Origin: Bradyrhizobium sp. AZCC 1610
GTDB lineage: Bacteria > Pseudomonadota > Alphaproteobacteria > Rhizobiales > Xanthobacteraceae
Reading direction: 5' to 3'
NCBI RefSeq assembly: GCF_036924515.1
Contig: NZ_JAZHRR010000001.1
Span: forward strand, 6,729,001 to 6,793,000
DNA: 64,000 nucleotides
In this document: positions 26,856 to 35,591 of the stretch, piece by piece
How the letters are laid out: the number at the start of each line of letters is the position of its first letter
Numbering within the stretch: position 1 is the first letter of the stretch
Notes under the pieces: generated by a model
Databases searched by the model: none
The model's input: only the letters and a program-made list of their open reading frames with translations
What the model was told of the DNA's origin: nothing
Translations under genes and position numbers: made by a program

Positions 26856-27664
26856 GCGCTGCGCTGCCCGGAATAGGAAGGCGCGAGCGCGCTGGAGACC
26901 TCGCGGCAATAGCCGGCATATTCGGCGGAAGTGCGAAACTCCTCCCCGCGCGGCTCCACTGTGGCGATGCGAAACGCGCTTGCCAAGCGGCCCGGCCGCG
27001 CCGTCATCACGATCACCCGCTGCGACAGGTAGACCGACTCGAACACCGAATGGGTGACGAAGATGACGGTCTTGTGCAGCTTGCGCCACAGATCAAGCAG
27101 ATCGTTGTTGAGCCGAAAGCGCGTGATCTCGTCGAGCGCCGCGAACGGCTCGTCCAGCAGCAGAATATCCGGGTCGGTGACGAGCGCGCGCGCCAATGAG
27201 ACCCGCATCTTCATGCCGCCGGACAATTCACGGGGGTATGCATCGGCAAACTCGAAAAGGCCGACCTGCGCCAGCGCCTCCTCGATGCGGTTGTCGGCAT
27301 CAGTCGCCGGCGCATGCGAAAGTTTCAGCGGCAGGCGGACGTTGTCGCGCACGCTTGCCCACGGCATCAGCGTCGGCTCCTGAAACACGAAGCCGATGGG
27401 ATGCCGCCCATCCTTCCTGTTGGCGCGATGGGAAACGCTCACCGTGCCCGCACTTGGCGCGCTGAGCCCTGCGATCAGCCGCAGTGCGGTCGATTTTCCG
27501 CAGCCGGAAGGCCCGAGCAACGAGACGAATTCGCCTTTTGCGACATCGAGATCGAGCGGTCCGAGAGCGGTCACGCCGTTATCATAGGTCTTGGTAACGG
27601 CGCGCAGACGCACTGCCAGGACAGCCGCATCGATATCCGTCTCGGACAAATCGGGCCCGGCCAT
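26852..27664 (-). CDS. ABC importer ATPase (NMT1-type system)
   Basis: 270 residues. Walker A GPSGCGKST, Q-loop FQEPTLMPW, signature LSGGMKMR, Walker B ILLLDEPFAALD and switch His THSVFES. It overlaps the permease start by four bases and lies seven bases after the binding-protein gene, so the order is binding protein, ATPase, permease, dehydrogenase, inhibitor. Confidence 0.9.
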   Translation of the reverse strand: MAGPDLSETDIDAAVLAVRLRAVTKTYDNGVTALGPLDLDVAKGEFVSLLGPSGCGKSTALRLIAGLSAPSAGTVSVSHRANRKDGRHPIGFVFQEPTLMPWASVRDNVRLPLKLSHAPATDADNRIEEALAQVGLFEFADAYPRELSGGMKMRVSLARALVTDPDILLLDEPFAALDEITRFRLNNDLLDLWRKLHKTVIFVTHSVFESVYLSQRVIVMTARPGRLASAFRIATVEPRGEEFRTSAEYAGYCREVSSALAPSYSGQRSA

Positions 27665-27670
27665 CTCGCG

Positions 27671-28690
27671 TCAGTTCTTCGGCCGCAGATCGACACCGAC
27701 GCCCTTGTTGACGAAACGCAACGTGTAGGCCTGGCGGTAATCGATATCGCGGCGAACCACGCCGGCCCGCACCATCTTGTCGAAGAAGCTCGCAACGCGC
27801 GCGTCATTCATCGCGCCGATGCCGTCGCGCAAGGTATCGCCGGAATCGACAATGCCGTATTCCTTCATCTTGGTGACGGAGTAGTTCAGCAGCTCGTCGG
27901 TCATTTCCGGGTTCATCTTCTTGATCATCGCGTTGCCGGCCGAATTGTCGCCGTAGAGATAATTGTACCAGCCGATGGCAGAGGCATCTACGAAGCGCTG
28001 CACGAGGTCGGGTTTCTTGTCGACGATTTCGCGGCGGGTCTCGATCAGGGTCGAATAGGCGTTGAAGCCGTGATCGGCGAGCAGGATCACGCCCGGCTTG
28101 AAGCCGGCCGCCTTCTCCACGGCGTAGGGCTCGGAAGTGACGTAGCCCTGCATCGCGCTCTGCTTGTTCACGATAAATGGCTGCGAATTGAAGGTGTAGG
28201 GTTTCACCTTGCTCTCGCTGAACCCGTATTCGGACTTCAGCCACTGGAAATAGCTCGCGACGCCTTCCTTGGACACGAATAGCGTGAGCGGCTTGAGATC
28301 TTCGAGCTTGGTGAATTTGGTTTCTGGATGGGTCAGGAAGACCTGCGGATCCTTCTGGAAGATGGCGGCGACCGCGACCACCGGTACGTTGTTGGTGATC
28401 GCGTCGAACGATTGCAGCGTGTTCGCGGTCATGAAGAAGTCGAGCTTGCCGGCGGTCAGCAGGATGCGGTTGTTGGTATTGGGGCCGCCGGGAACGATGG
28501 TGACGTCGAGGCCGTATTTCTTGTAGGTGCCGTCGGCAACCGCCTGGAAGAAGCCGCCATGTTCGGCCTCCGCGACCCAGTTGGTTCCGAACGACACCTT
28601 GTCGAGGGTTTGCCCACGCGCGGGCATCAGCCCCGCCATCAGCGTCAAAAGACCTGCGGTTAACGCTCGCGTCAAAAAGGCCGGGTTCAT
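27671..28690 (-). CDS. NMT1/THI5-like ABC substrate-binding protein
   Basis: 339 residues from ATG 28690 (MNPAFLTRALTAGLL), with GGAGTCC upstream; signal peptide cleaved near ARG|Q. FGTNWVAEAEHGGFFQAVAD and YGLDVTIVPGGPNTNNRILL match NMT1/THI5-like proteins, which bind pyrimidine precursors, riboflavin or related heterocycles. The linked creatininase-family amidase on the other strand would fit a cyclic amide or pyrimidine-like substrate, but this is inference. Confidence 0.85.
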   Translation of the reverse strand: MNPAFLTRALTAGLLTLMAGLMPARGQTLDKVSFGTNWVAEAEHGGFFQAVADGTYKKYGLDVTIVPGGPNTNNRILLTAGKLDFFMTANTLQSFDAITNNVPVVAVAAIFQKDPQVFLTHPETKFTKLEDLKPLTLFVSKEGVASYFQWLKSEYGFSESKVKPYTFNSQPFIVNKQSAMQGYVTSEPYAVEKAAGFKPGVILLADHGFNAYSTLIETRREIVDKKPDLVQRFVDASAIGWYNYLYGDNSAGNAMIKKMNPEMTDELLNYSVTKMKEYGIVDSGDTLRDGIGAMNDARVASFFDKMVRAGVVRRDIDYRQAYTLRFVNKGVGVDLRPKN

Positions 28691-28761
28691 GGTTGGACTC
28701 CGTCGATCGTTCTGGCCCATGATGGGAGGCAGTGGACGTGGATATCGTTCCACGGGTTTAT

Positions 28762-28784
28762 CCGGGAATTGGATCAATTCCCGG
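28762..28784. promoter_or_regulatory. Perfect inverted repeat in a divergent promoter region
   Basis: CCGGGAATT-GGATC-AATTCCCGG, 9-base perfect arms, between the ABC operon and the creatininase gene. A second, shorter dyad GTGGA...TCCAC lies just to its left. Candidate operator; no regulator gene is adjacent. Confidence 0.5.
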
Positions 28785-28834
28785 AACATCTAACAAACTA
28801 CCCCGCAAATTCATCCAAAGAAACGCTTCGCTCG

Positions 28835-29650
28835 ATGACCTCAACCGTTCCGCCCCGCGACTGGACCGACATCCACTGGCCGGATACCGCCAGCGCCGAC
28901 GCCGCGGGCTGGATAGCGGTGCTGCCGCTGGCCGCCACCGAGCAGCACGGCCCGCATCTGCCGCTGGAAACCGACGTCCTGATCGGCGAGGCCTATCTGG
29001 CGCGGGTGCGCGAGCTGTTGCCTGTCGCGCTTCCCGTCACCTTTCTGCCGCTGCAGCCGGTCGGCATTTCCACCGAGCATATCGATTATCCGGGCACGCT
29101 GACGTTGCCGACCGATGTCGCATTGAAGGAGTGGATGGGGATCGGTGAGAGTGTCGCGCGATCGGGCATCCGCAAGCTTGTGATCGTGACGAGCCATGGC
29201 GGCAACAGCGCGGCGATGTCGCTGGTGGCGCAGGATCTGCGCGCGCATCACGGGCTTCTCGTGGTCACCACGAGCTGGTCGCGCTTCGGCGCACCGGACG
29301 GACTGTTTTCCGCGGAAGAAATCCGTCACGGCATTCATGGCGGCGCGGTCGAGACTTCGATCATGCTGGCGCGCTATCCCCACACCGTGCGGAACGAAGC
29401 GATCGCGGACTTTCGTCCCGCCAGCATCGCGATGGAAAAGAAGTTTCGCTGGCTCTCCGCCCATCGCCCGGTGCCATTTGCGTGGCAGACGCAGGATCTG
29501 CATGAAAGCGGCGCGGTCGGCGACGCCACCAAAGCCTCCGCGGAGAAGGGCGAACAACTGCTCGATCACGGCGCGCGCGCGTTCTGCGAATTGCTCGATG
29601 ACGTCGACAAATTCGATCCGGAATTGTTTCTTCGCAGGCCAAAGAGTTAG
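28835..29650 (+). CDS. Creatininase-family amidohydrolase
   Basis: 271 residues from ATG 28835. Family motifs: LPLAATEQHGPHLPLETDV (Glu and His metal ligands), GISTEHIDYPGTLTL, TSHGGNSAA, and GIHGGAVETSIML (the conserved HGGxxET element). Members cleave cyclic amides such as creatinine or 3-dehydro-scyllo-inosose-like and formamidopyrimidine compounds. It faces away from the NMT1-type importer and shares its upstream region, so the pair probably forms an uptake-and-hydrolysis unit. Confidence 0.85.
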   Translation: MTSTVPPRDWTDIHWPDTASADAAGWIAVLPLAATEQHGPHLPLETDVLIGEAYLARVRELLPVALPVTFLPLQPVGISTEHIDYPGTLTLPTDVALKEWMGIGESVARSGIRKLVIVTSHGGNSAAMSLVAQDLRAHHGLLVVTTSWSRFGAPDGLFSAEEIRHGIHGGAVETSIMLARYPHTVRNEAIADFRPASIAMEKKFRWLSAHRPVPFAWQTQDLHESGAVGDATKASAEKGEQLLDHGARAFCELLDDVDKFDPELFLRRPKS

Positions 29651-29785
29651 TCTAACTATTTGTAATATCTAAGAAATAAATGACGAAACCATATTTCCAG
29701 GCGGGTTTTCGAACCGCTTTCTAACACGCTCCGTCCAACTGGCGTGCGGACCACAATGGCCGCCCAACACAGGATGGAGACTTCC

Positions 29786-30040
29786 ATGTCGATCAAGACC
29801 AAGTTCGCCGCTCTCGCTCTCGCTACCCTTGCCGTCACCGGCGGCATGGCTTCCACGCAGGCTCAGGCCAAGCCGCTCCACTGGGGTGTAGGAGCCGGCC
29901 TCGTTGGCGCAGCCATCGTCGGCACCGCGATCGCCGCTTCAGGCCCCGGTTACTACGACGGCTATCGCCGCTGCGGCTGGGTTCGCCAGTTCGACGCTTT
30001 CGGCAATTACATCGGCCGCGTGCGTACCTGCGGTTACTGA
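29786..30040 (+). CDS. Small secreted protein
   Basis: 84 residues from ATG 29786 (GGATGGAGACTTCC upstream). Signal peptide ending TQAQA|K, then a Gly/Ala-rich hydrophobic stretch (WGVGAGLVGAAIVGTAIAAS) and a tail RRCGWVRQFDAFGNYIGRVR ending TCGY. The two-cysteine C-terminal pattern recurs in many small Bradyrhizobium exported proteins of unknown function. Confidence 0.75.
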   Translation: MSIKTKFAALALATLAVTGGMASTQAQAKPLHWGVGAGLVGAAIVGTAIAASGPGYYDGYRRCGWVRQFDAFGNYIGRVRTCGY

Positions 30041-30458
30041 TTTCTTCGGCTGACTTGGTTTCTGTTTGAGAAGCGACTTCTTCAAGCAAGCCATTTCAAG
30101 ACCTGAAAACGCTTCTTCTTGTTTGACGCGTTTTCTTCACGCGAACCGGAATACCACTTCGCTCGAAAACGCTTCTGTTGTGGATTTGCGTCCGGCACGG
30201 GCGCCTCATCCACCCCGTGCCGAACCCGACCCGCCCGGTTGTCCCCCCGGGCGGGTCACCTTTTTGCGGACCATCGCCCTGACCAGGCCCGGTATGTTGC
30301 GCGCACGTCACGCGACGATGTCATTTAGACGAAACGGTTCAATCCTTCTTGCAATTGCGAATTGTTCCCAACAAAGCTCGCAAAGCGGATTGCGCTCCTG
30401 CTCGATCCGGCTTTCGGCCGGAAACAGCCGCTAATCCACAAAAAAGGAGGCTGGGCCG
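30041..30458. other. Gene-free stretch with two hairpins
   Basis: No convincing gene. It contains CGGCACGGG...CCCGTGCCG (about 30193-30222) and directly after it a strong terminator hairpin. The remaining 150 bases before the leader ORF are AT-richer and should hold the promoter of the porin gene. Confidence 0.5.
30228..30265 (+). terminator. Rho-independent terminator
   Basis: GACCCGCCCGG pairs perfectly with CCGGGCGGGTC (11 bp, 8-base loop) and is followed by ACCTTTTT. It ends transcription of the small secreted protein gene, about 190 bases after its stop. Confidence 0.75.
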
Positions 30459-30509
30459 ATGATTTCAGGCGATCTCTTTGGTGGTAGCGCGCCGGCAAAT
30501 CTGCAGTGA
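30459..30509 (+). CDS. Possible leader peptide upstream of the porin gene
   Basis: A 16-codon ORF (MISGDLFGGSAPANLQ) has a near-perfect Shine-Dalgarno (AAAAAAGGAGG, 8 bases before ATG). The large porin gene that begins 44 bases after its stop has no good site of its own. It reads in a different frame from the porin. It may be a translated leader, or the site may mark a start lost by mutation. Confidence 0.35.
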   Translation: MISGDLFGGSAPANLQ

Positions 30510-30552
30510 TAAGAGCGACCGCCGGAATGTTAGCGCCGAGAGTGCCCGCACG

Positions 30553-32556
30553 ATGACCCGCCGCAGCCGATCCCGGGATTATTTGTTGGCTGGCCTGGGC
30601 TTCAGCCTGCTCGCATTGGATGGTGTTGCCAGCGCCGCCGACATGTCCTTAAAGGCCCCAGCCGTTAGAGCCGTCCATAGCTGGACCGGCTTCTATCTCG
30701 GCGGCCATGTCGGTTATGGCGGCGGCAGCTTCGGCCCCGGCACCAATCCGCTGCCGCTGCAAGGCGTGTTCTTTCCCCACAGCATCACCGGCCTGATCGG
30801 CGGCTATCAGGCCGGCTATAATTTTCAACTCCCGAACAATCTGGTCTCGGGCGCTGAGGTCGATGTTTCATTCCTGAGCACGCTTGATCGTCCACGGCTT
30901 GTGCCGGCCCCTTTCAACACCACCTTCGACTACATTGCCACGGCCCGGGGCCGTGTCGGATACGCATTCGGAACGCTGTTGCCCTATGTGACCGGCGGTG
31001 TCGCCTGGGCCCGGACCCATGTCGACATCAATGATATCGACGGAAGCGTGCTGTCCACGCGCGGGCATACACATCTCGGCTGGACCGCAGGCGCTGGCGT
31101 CGAGTATGCCGCCGACGCCAGATGGAGCGCAAAACTCGAATACGACTACATCGATCTGGGAGCCCGAACCTATGGGCTTGCGGATGTGTCGCTGCCGGAT
31201 GTCAGGGTCGATCCAAAGATCCACACCGTCAAGCTCGGATTGAACTACAAGATCTGGGACGGGCCGCCTTCCGCGACATCAAGCGATTACGCCATCAGGC
31301 CACCCACCCCTCCCGCGTCCAGGGACTGGAACGTCCACGCCCAGACGACATTCCTTCCGCAGGGCTATCCGAGCTTCCGCTCGCCGTATCAAGGTACGAA
31401 CAGCCTGCCGGGCGCCGGACGCGTCAGAGAGACCTGGACGGTCGGAGCCTTTCTCGGCTGGCGGTTGTGGGACGGCGGAGAGTTCTATTTTGGTCCGGAG
31501 CTTGCGCAGGGCTTTGGAATCGGCGGCACATTAGGCTTGGCAGGTTTTTCCAACGGCGAAGCCCAAAAAGGCGGCGCCGAGTATCCGAGATTCCGCGCAC
31601 AGCGCTATTTCTTCCGGCAGACATTCGGGCTGGGCGGCGAACAGGAAGAAGTGGCCGATGCGGCCAATCAGTTGCCGGGCAAGCGCGACATCGACCGGGT
31701 CACGGTGACGGTCGGGCGATTTGCCGTCGGAGATTTCTTTGACGGCAATTCCTACGCAAAAGATCCCCGCTTGGATTTCATGAACTGGGCCATGTGGGCG
31801 TCCGCGGCCTATGACTTTCCGGCCGATCTCCCCGGATTTACCCGCGGCGCCGTGGTCGAACTCAATCGCAAGGATTGGGCAGTCCGCGCCGGCCTGTTTC
31901 AGGTGCCCTCTGCTCCCAACAGCGATGTCCTCACCTTCAAGACCGGCGGAGCTGTTGTCGAATTCGAAGAACGTCACACTGTGTTCGACCAGCCCGGCAA
32001 ATTGCGGCTCGGCATCTTCGCCAATCGCGGCAATACCGGAAACTACCGCAACGCGCTGGCGATCAGCGCCGCAGACCCGGCGCTCGATATCAACAACGTC
32101 ATGACAGACATCCGGCGCCAAAATCTCAAATACGGTTTCTACGTCAACGCCGAACAACAGATCATGAAGGATGTCGGCCTGTTCGCCCGCGCGAGTTGGA
32201 ACGACGGCCGCAACGAAATCCTGTCGTTTACCGACATCGACCGCAGCATCTCGGCAGGCCTGTCGGTCAAGGGCAGCTATTGGGGACGCCCGAGCGATAC
32301 ATTCGGTTTGGGCGGCGCAATCAATGGTCTCTCCAGCGCGCACCGCGATTTCCTGGCGGCCGGCGGTCTCGGCCTGCTGATCGGCGACGGCCGTCTCAAC
32401 TACAGCAACGAACGAATCCTCGAAACCTACTACGCCTACGCAATCGACAAGAACTTCACGTTCACCGCCGATTACCAGCTGGTTACGAACCCCGCCTACA
32501 ACGCCGACCGCGGCCCGGTCCACATCTTCTCCGGCCGTTTCCACGGGGAATTCTAA
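30553..32556 (+). CDS. Fused Omp25/31-like barrel and OprB-type porin
   Basis: 667 residues from ATG 30553 with a signal peptide ending GVASA|A. Residues ~15-235 form an Omp25/Omp31-like 8-strand barrel (HSWTGFYLGGHVGYGGGSFG, LIGGYQAGYNFQ, LPYVTGGVAWARTHV, AKLEYDYIDLGARTYG). From about 240 on the protein resembles carbohydrate-selective OprB porins (WNVHAQTTFLPQGYP, DRVTVTVGRFAVGDFFDGN, LDFMNWAMWASAAYDFPADL, and a terminal strand ending HGEF). The final Phe is typical of outer-membrane insertion signals. Two barrels in one chain are unusual, but the combination recurs in Bradyrhizobium relatives. A long palindromic repeat follows the stop. Confidence 0.83.
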   Translation: MTRRSRSRDYLLAGLGFSLLALDGVASAADMSLKAPAVRAVHSWTGFYLGGHVGYGGGSFGPGTNPLPLQGVFFPHSITGLIGGYQAGYNFQLPNNLVSGAEVDVSFLSTLDRPRLVPAPFNTTFDYIATARGRVGYAFGTLLPYVTGGVAWARTHVDINDIDGSVLSTRGHTHLGWTAGAGVEYAADARWSAKLEYDYIDLGARTYGLADVSLPDVRVDPKIHTVKLGLNYKIWDGPPSATSSDYAIRPPTPPASRDWNVHAQTTFLPQGYPSFRSPYQGTNSLPGAGRVRETWTVGAFLGWRLWDGGEFYFGPELAQGFGIGGTLGLAGFSNGEAQKGGAEYPRFRAQRYFFRQTFGLGGEQEEVADAANQLPGKRDIDRVTVTVGRFAVGDFFDGNSYAKDPRLDFMNWAMWASAAYDFPADLPGFTRGAVVELNRKDWAVRAGLFQVPSAPNSDVLTFKTGGAVVEFEERHTVFDQPGKLRLGIFANRGNTGNYRNALAISAADPALDINNVMTDIRRQNLKYGFYVNAEQQIMKDVGLFARASWNDGRNEILSFTDIDRSISAGLSVKGSYWGRPSDTFGLGGAINGLSSAHRDFLAAGGLGLLIGDGRLNYSNERILETYYAYAIDKNFTFTADYQLVTNPAYNADRGPVHIFSGRFHGEF

Positions 32557-32557
32557 C

Positions 32558-32678
32558 CGTCGTCCCTGCGAACGCAGGGACCCATAGCCACCGGCCCAGA
32601 TTGTTGTCCCCCGCCGTCTGCCATCCCGCGCCGTCGATAGATCACGCGGTATGGGTCCCTGCGTTCGCAGGGACGACG
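32558..32678. repeat. Dispersed palindromic repeat, family A, copy 1
   Basis: 29-base perfect terminal arms (32558-32586 and 32650-32678) beginning CGTCGTCCCTGCGAACGCAG. Each arm holds its own inner hairpin (CCCTGCGAACGCAGGG), and about 63 bases lie between. It sits between the convergent porin and glutamate-synthase-like genes and may act as terminator. Confidence 0.85.
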
Positions 32679-32688
32679 TCGCGAGATG

Positions 32689-34320
32689 CTACCCCACCGG
32701 CTGGAACGATTCCGCGCGCGCCATCGCCCAGGCCTCGCGGAAGCGTGGATCCTGCGTGCCTTCGATCAACTCACCCGGACGCAGCGACGGATAGAGTTTT
32801 GCGAATGACAACGTGTCGTTCGTGGAGGATCGCTGCGAGAAATGGATCGGCCGTAATTGCTGCGGATGTCCGAGCCCCGCCGCCGCGATAAGTTCGGACA
32901 GGGCGTGCAGAGTGGCGTGATGATAGCTGTAGACCCGCTCGATCTTGAGCGGCACCACCAGCGCGCGGGCGCGAAGCGGATCCTGGGTGCTCACGCCCGT
33001 CGGGCATCGATCGGTATGGCAGCTCAGCGACTGGATGCAGCCGAGTGCGAACATGAAGCCGCGCGCAGAATTGCACCAGTCGGCGCCGATCGCCATCGCG
33101 CGCGCCATGTCGAATGCGGTCGCGATCTTGCCGGCGGCGCCGATCTTGATGCGGTCGCGCGCATTGATGCCGATCAGTGCATTATGGACGAAATTGACGC
33201 CTTCCCGCATCGGCATGCCCAGATGGTCCATGAATTCCAGCGGAGCCGCGCCGGTACCGCCTTCATTGCCGTCGACCACGATGAAATCAGGATATATCCC
33301 GGTCTGCAGCATCGCCTTGCATATCGCCAGGAATTCCCAGGGATGCCCGACGCACAGCTTGAACCCGGCGGGCTTGCCGCCGGATAATCGCCGCATCTCG
33401 CCGATGAAGGCCATCATTTCCAGCGGCGTCGAGAACGCGCTGTGCGTGGCCGGCGAAATGCAATCCTCTCCCATGGCGACACCGCGAATTTTGGAGATCT
33501 CTTCAGAGACTTTGGCCGCCGGAAGGACCCCGCCATGTCCGGGCTTGGCGCCCTGGCTGACCTTGAGTTCGACCATCTTGATCTGATCGTCGCTGGCGAC
33601 GCGGGCAAATTCCTCCGGGTTGAATGAGCCGTCGCGGTTGCGGCAGCCGAAGTAGCCCGAACCGATTTCCCAGATGATGTCACCGCCGTGTTCGCGGTGA
33701 TAAGGACTGACGCCACCCTCGCCGGTGTCGTGCGCAAAGCTGCCCTTCTTCGCCCCCGCATTCAGCGCCCGCACCGCGTTGGGGCTGAGCGCCCCAAAAC
33801 TCATCGCCGAGATGTTGAAGACCGAGGCCGAGTACGGCTTGGCGCAATCCGGACCACCGATAGTGACGCGAAATTGCTCGACGGCACGAGCTTTCGGCGC
33901 CATCGAATGGTGCATCCATTCGTATCCATCGCGATAGACGTCCTCCTGGGTGCCGAACGGCCGCTTGTCGAGCACCATCTTGGCGCGCTGATAGACCAAG
34001 GCGCGGGTGTCGCGGGAAAACGGCATACCGTCCTTCTCGCTCTCGAAGAAGTACTGCCGTATCTCCGGGCGAATTTCCTCGAGCAGGAAGCGGATATGCG
34101 CCGATATCGGATAGTTGCGCAAAACCGCGTGGTTCTTTTGCAGGAGATCGCGAATGCCGAGAAATGTGAGGGCGCCGAAAATCACGATCGGCAGCAGCAG
34201 CAGCTCCCACACCTTGAGATTTTGGTCGAAAATCCCGATGCCGATCAGCAATGCCGTGACGACGGCGCAGATCGTCAGAATGATGTAGCGTGGCGAGAAC
34301 GGAAGCAGCAGCGTATCCAT
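32689..34320 (-). CDS. Membrane-anchored FMN-binding glutamate-synthase-like protein
   Basis: 543 residues. Two N-terminal membrane segments (about 12-30 and 38-56) precede a GltB-type FMN/Fe-S domain: NISAMSFGALSPNAVRALNA, HDTGEGGVSPYHREHGG, VSQGAKPGHGGVLPAAKV, VDGNEGGTGAAPLEFMDH and the cysteines in CIQSLSCHTDRCPTG. The amidotransferase and GXGXG domains of full glutamate synthase are absent. Proteins of this kind are common but their substrate and electron donor are not established. A ferredoxin-NADP reductase gene lies ~500 bases upstream on the same strand and could supply electrons. Confidence 0.85.
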   Translation of the reverse strand: MDTLLLPFSPRYIILTICAVVTALLIGIGIFDQNLKVWELLLLPIVIFGALTFLGIRDLLQKNHAVLRNYPISAHIRFLLEEIRPEIRQYFFESEKDGMPFSRDTRALVYQRAKMVLDKRPFGTQEDVYRDGYEWMHHSMAPKARAVEQFRVTIGGPDCAKPYSASVFNISAMSFGALSPNAVRALNAGAKKGSFAHDTGEGGVSPYHREHGGDIIWEIGSGYFGCRNRDGSFNPEEFARVASDDQIKMVELKVSQGAKPGHGGVLPAAKVSEEISKIRGVAMGEDCISPATHSAFSTPLEMMAFIGEMRRLSGGKPAGFKLCVGHPWEFLAICKAMLQTGIYPDFIVVDGNEGGTGAAPLEFMDHLGMPMREGVNFVHNALIGINARDRIKIGAAGKIATAFDMARAMAIGADWCNSARGFMFALGCIQSLSCHTDRCPTGVSTQDPLRARALVVPLKIERVYSYHHATLHALSELIAAAGLGHPQQLRPIHFSQRSSTNDTLSFAKLYPSLRPGELIEGTQDPRFREAWAMARAESFQPVG

Positions 34321-34510
34321 GGAACCCCTCAGCCGGATTGTCGCGTCGCCAGCGCCAGCTTAGTCCAACCGCCGGAACGAGCGCTACACGTTATACGGAG
34401 CGTATCCTCACGGAAGTGACGGCGGCCTGGAAAAATAATTGGCGGCTTCACCAGGCCGAAATAAGCCTGTCGCCTTTTGCAGTGCAGCGTAACGGCCCGG
34501 CACTCCTCAC

Positions 34511-34642
34511 TTAGTGGCTGTGCAACCGCATCTCGTGCGGAATCTTGCCCTGCTGGGCCAGCCAGGCGTCGGTGGAGAGAATGGCGCGATCGATATGATC
34601 GGCGGTTCGCGAGAAATCGTAGGGTGAGCCCACTAGCGGCAT
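34511..34642 (-). CDS. Short ORF, possibly a gene remnant
   Basis: 43 codons from ATG 34642 to TAA at 34511: MPLVGSPYDFSRTADHIDRA then ILSTDAWLAQQGKIPHEMRL and HSH. The composition is protein-like (balanced charges, no low complexity) and differs from the noise around it. No ribosome site is evident. It could be a small cytoplasmic protein or the 3' remnant of a longer gene; I do not recognise it. Confidence 0.35.
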   Translation of the reverse strand: MPLVGSPYDFSRTADHIDRAILSTDAWLAQQGKIPHEMRLHSH

Positions 34643-34720
34643 AGCGGCGCGCCGGCAACAGGCCGCGCGGCGTTGAGGTGGTTATAGCAGTGGGGCTGTG
34701 GGGAGAGCTACTGGGGTGCT

Positions 34721-34810
34721 CGTAGCCCGGATGGAGCGAAGCGCAATCCGGGACAGGTTCATCGGCGTATGCAGTGCACCCGGATTTCGCTTCGCTCCAT
34801 CCGGGCTACG
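34721..34810. repeat. Dispersed palindromic repeat, family C
   Basis: CGTAGCCCGGATGGAGCGAA at the left and its inverse TTCGCTCCATCCGGGCTACG at the right, with a diverged inner pair (GCGCAATCCGGG / CACCCGGATTTCGC). Eight bases beyond the stop of the fpr gene. Confidence 0.8.
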
Positions 34811-34817
34811 CAAGGTC

Positions 34818-35591
34818 TCAGCGCTCGACGAACGCCTTCTCGATCACGAAATGGCCGGGCGTGTTGTGGCTGCCTTCGAGGAAGCCGCCGGACTCGAACA
34901 TCTGCTTCAGCTCGTCCAGCATGCCCGGGCTGCCGCACATCATGATGCGATCGGTCTCAATATTGAGCGGCGCCTGGTGGATGTCGTTGAACAACTGCTC
35001 GGACGAGATCAGGTCGGTGATGCGGCCGCGGTTGCGGAACGGCTCGCGGGTCACCGTCGGGTAATACAATAGCTTCTCCGATAGCAGCGGCCCGAACAGT
35101 TCGTCCTCGCGCAGCTTGGCGACCAGTTCCTCGCCATAGGCAAGCTCGGAAACCTGACGGCAGCCATGAACGAGCACGATGGTCTCGAACCGCTCATAGA
35201 CGTCAGGGTCCTTGATCAGGCTGGCGAACGGCGCGAGACCCGTGCCGGTCGACAGCAGCAGCAGGCGCTTGCCCGGAATCAGATTGTCGGTGATCAGCGT
35301 GCCGGTCGCCTTGCGGCCGACCAGGATTTCGTCGCCCTCGCGGATCTTCTGCAGCTTCGAGGTCAGCGGCCCGTCCGCGACCTTGATGGAGAAGAATTCG
35401 AGTTCTTCCTCGTGATTGGCGCTCGCCATGCTGTAGGCGCGCAGCAGGGGCCGGCCCTCGACCTCAAGGCCGATCATCGCAAACTGGCCGTTCTGGAAAC
35501 GGAAACCGGAATCGCGGGTGGCTCGGAAGCTGAAAAGCGTATCGGTCCAGTGGCGGACAGAAAGAACCTTCTCTCTATAGAATGCGCTCAT
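34818..35591 (-). CDS. fpr: Ferredoxin/flavodoxin-NADP+ reductase
   Basis: 257 residues from ATG 35591; the frame is open 38 codons upstream but the family N-terminus is MSAFYREKVLSVRHWTDTLF. FAD motif RAYSMASANHEEELEFF, NADP motif LLLLSTGTGLAPFASLI, then MMCGSPGMLDELK and a C-terminal VIEKAFVER typical of plant-unlike bacterial FPRs (subclass with Phe-Val-Glu-Arg-like end). Transfers electrons between NADPH and ferredoxin/flavodoxin. It is divergent from the ATP-grasp gene. Confidence 0.9.
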   Translation of the reverse strand: MSAFYREKVLSVRHWTDTLFSFRATRDSGFRFQNGQFAMIGLEVEGRPLLRAYSMASANHEEELEFFSIKVADGPLTSKLQKIREGDEILVGRKATGTLITDNLIPGKRLLLLSTGTGLAPFASLIKDPDVYERFETIVLVHGCRQVSELAYGEELVAKLREDELFGPLLSEKLLYYPTVTREPFRNRGRITDLISSEQLFNDIHQAPLNIETDRIMMCGSPGMLDELKQMFESGGFLEGSHNTPGHFVIEKAFVER

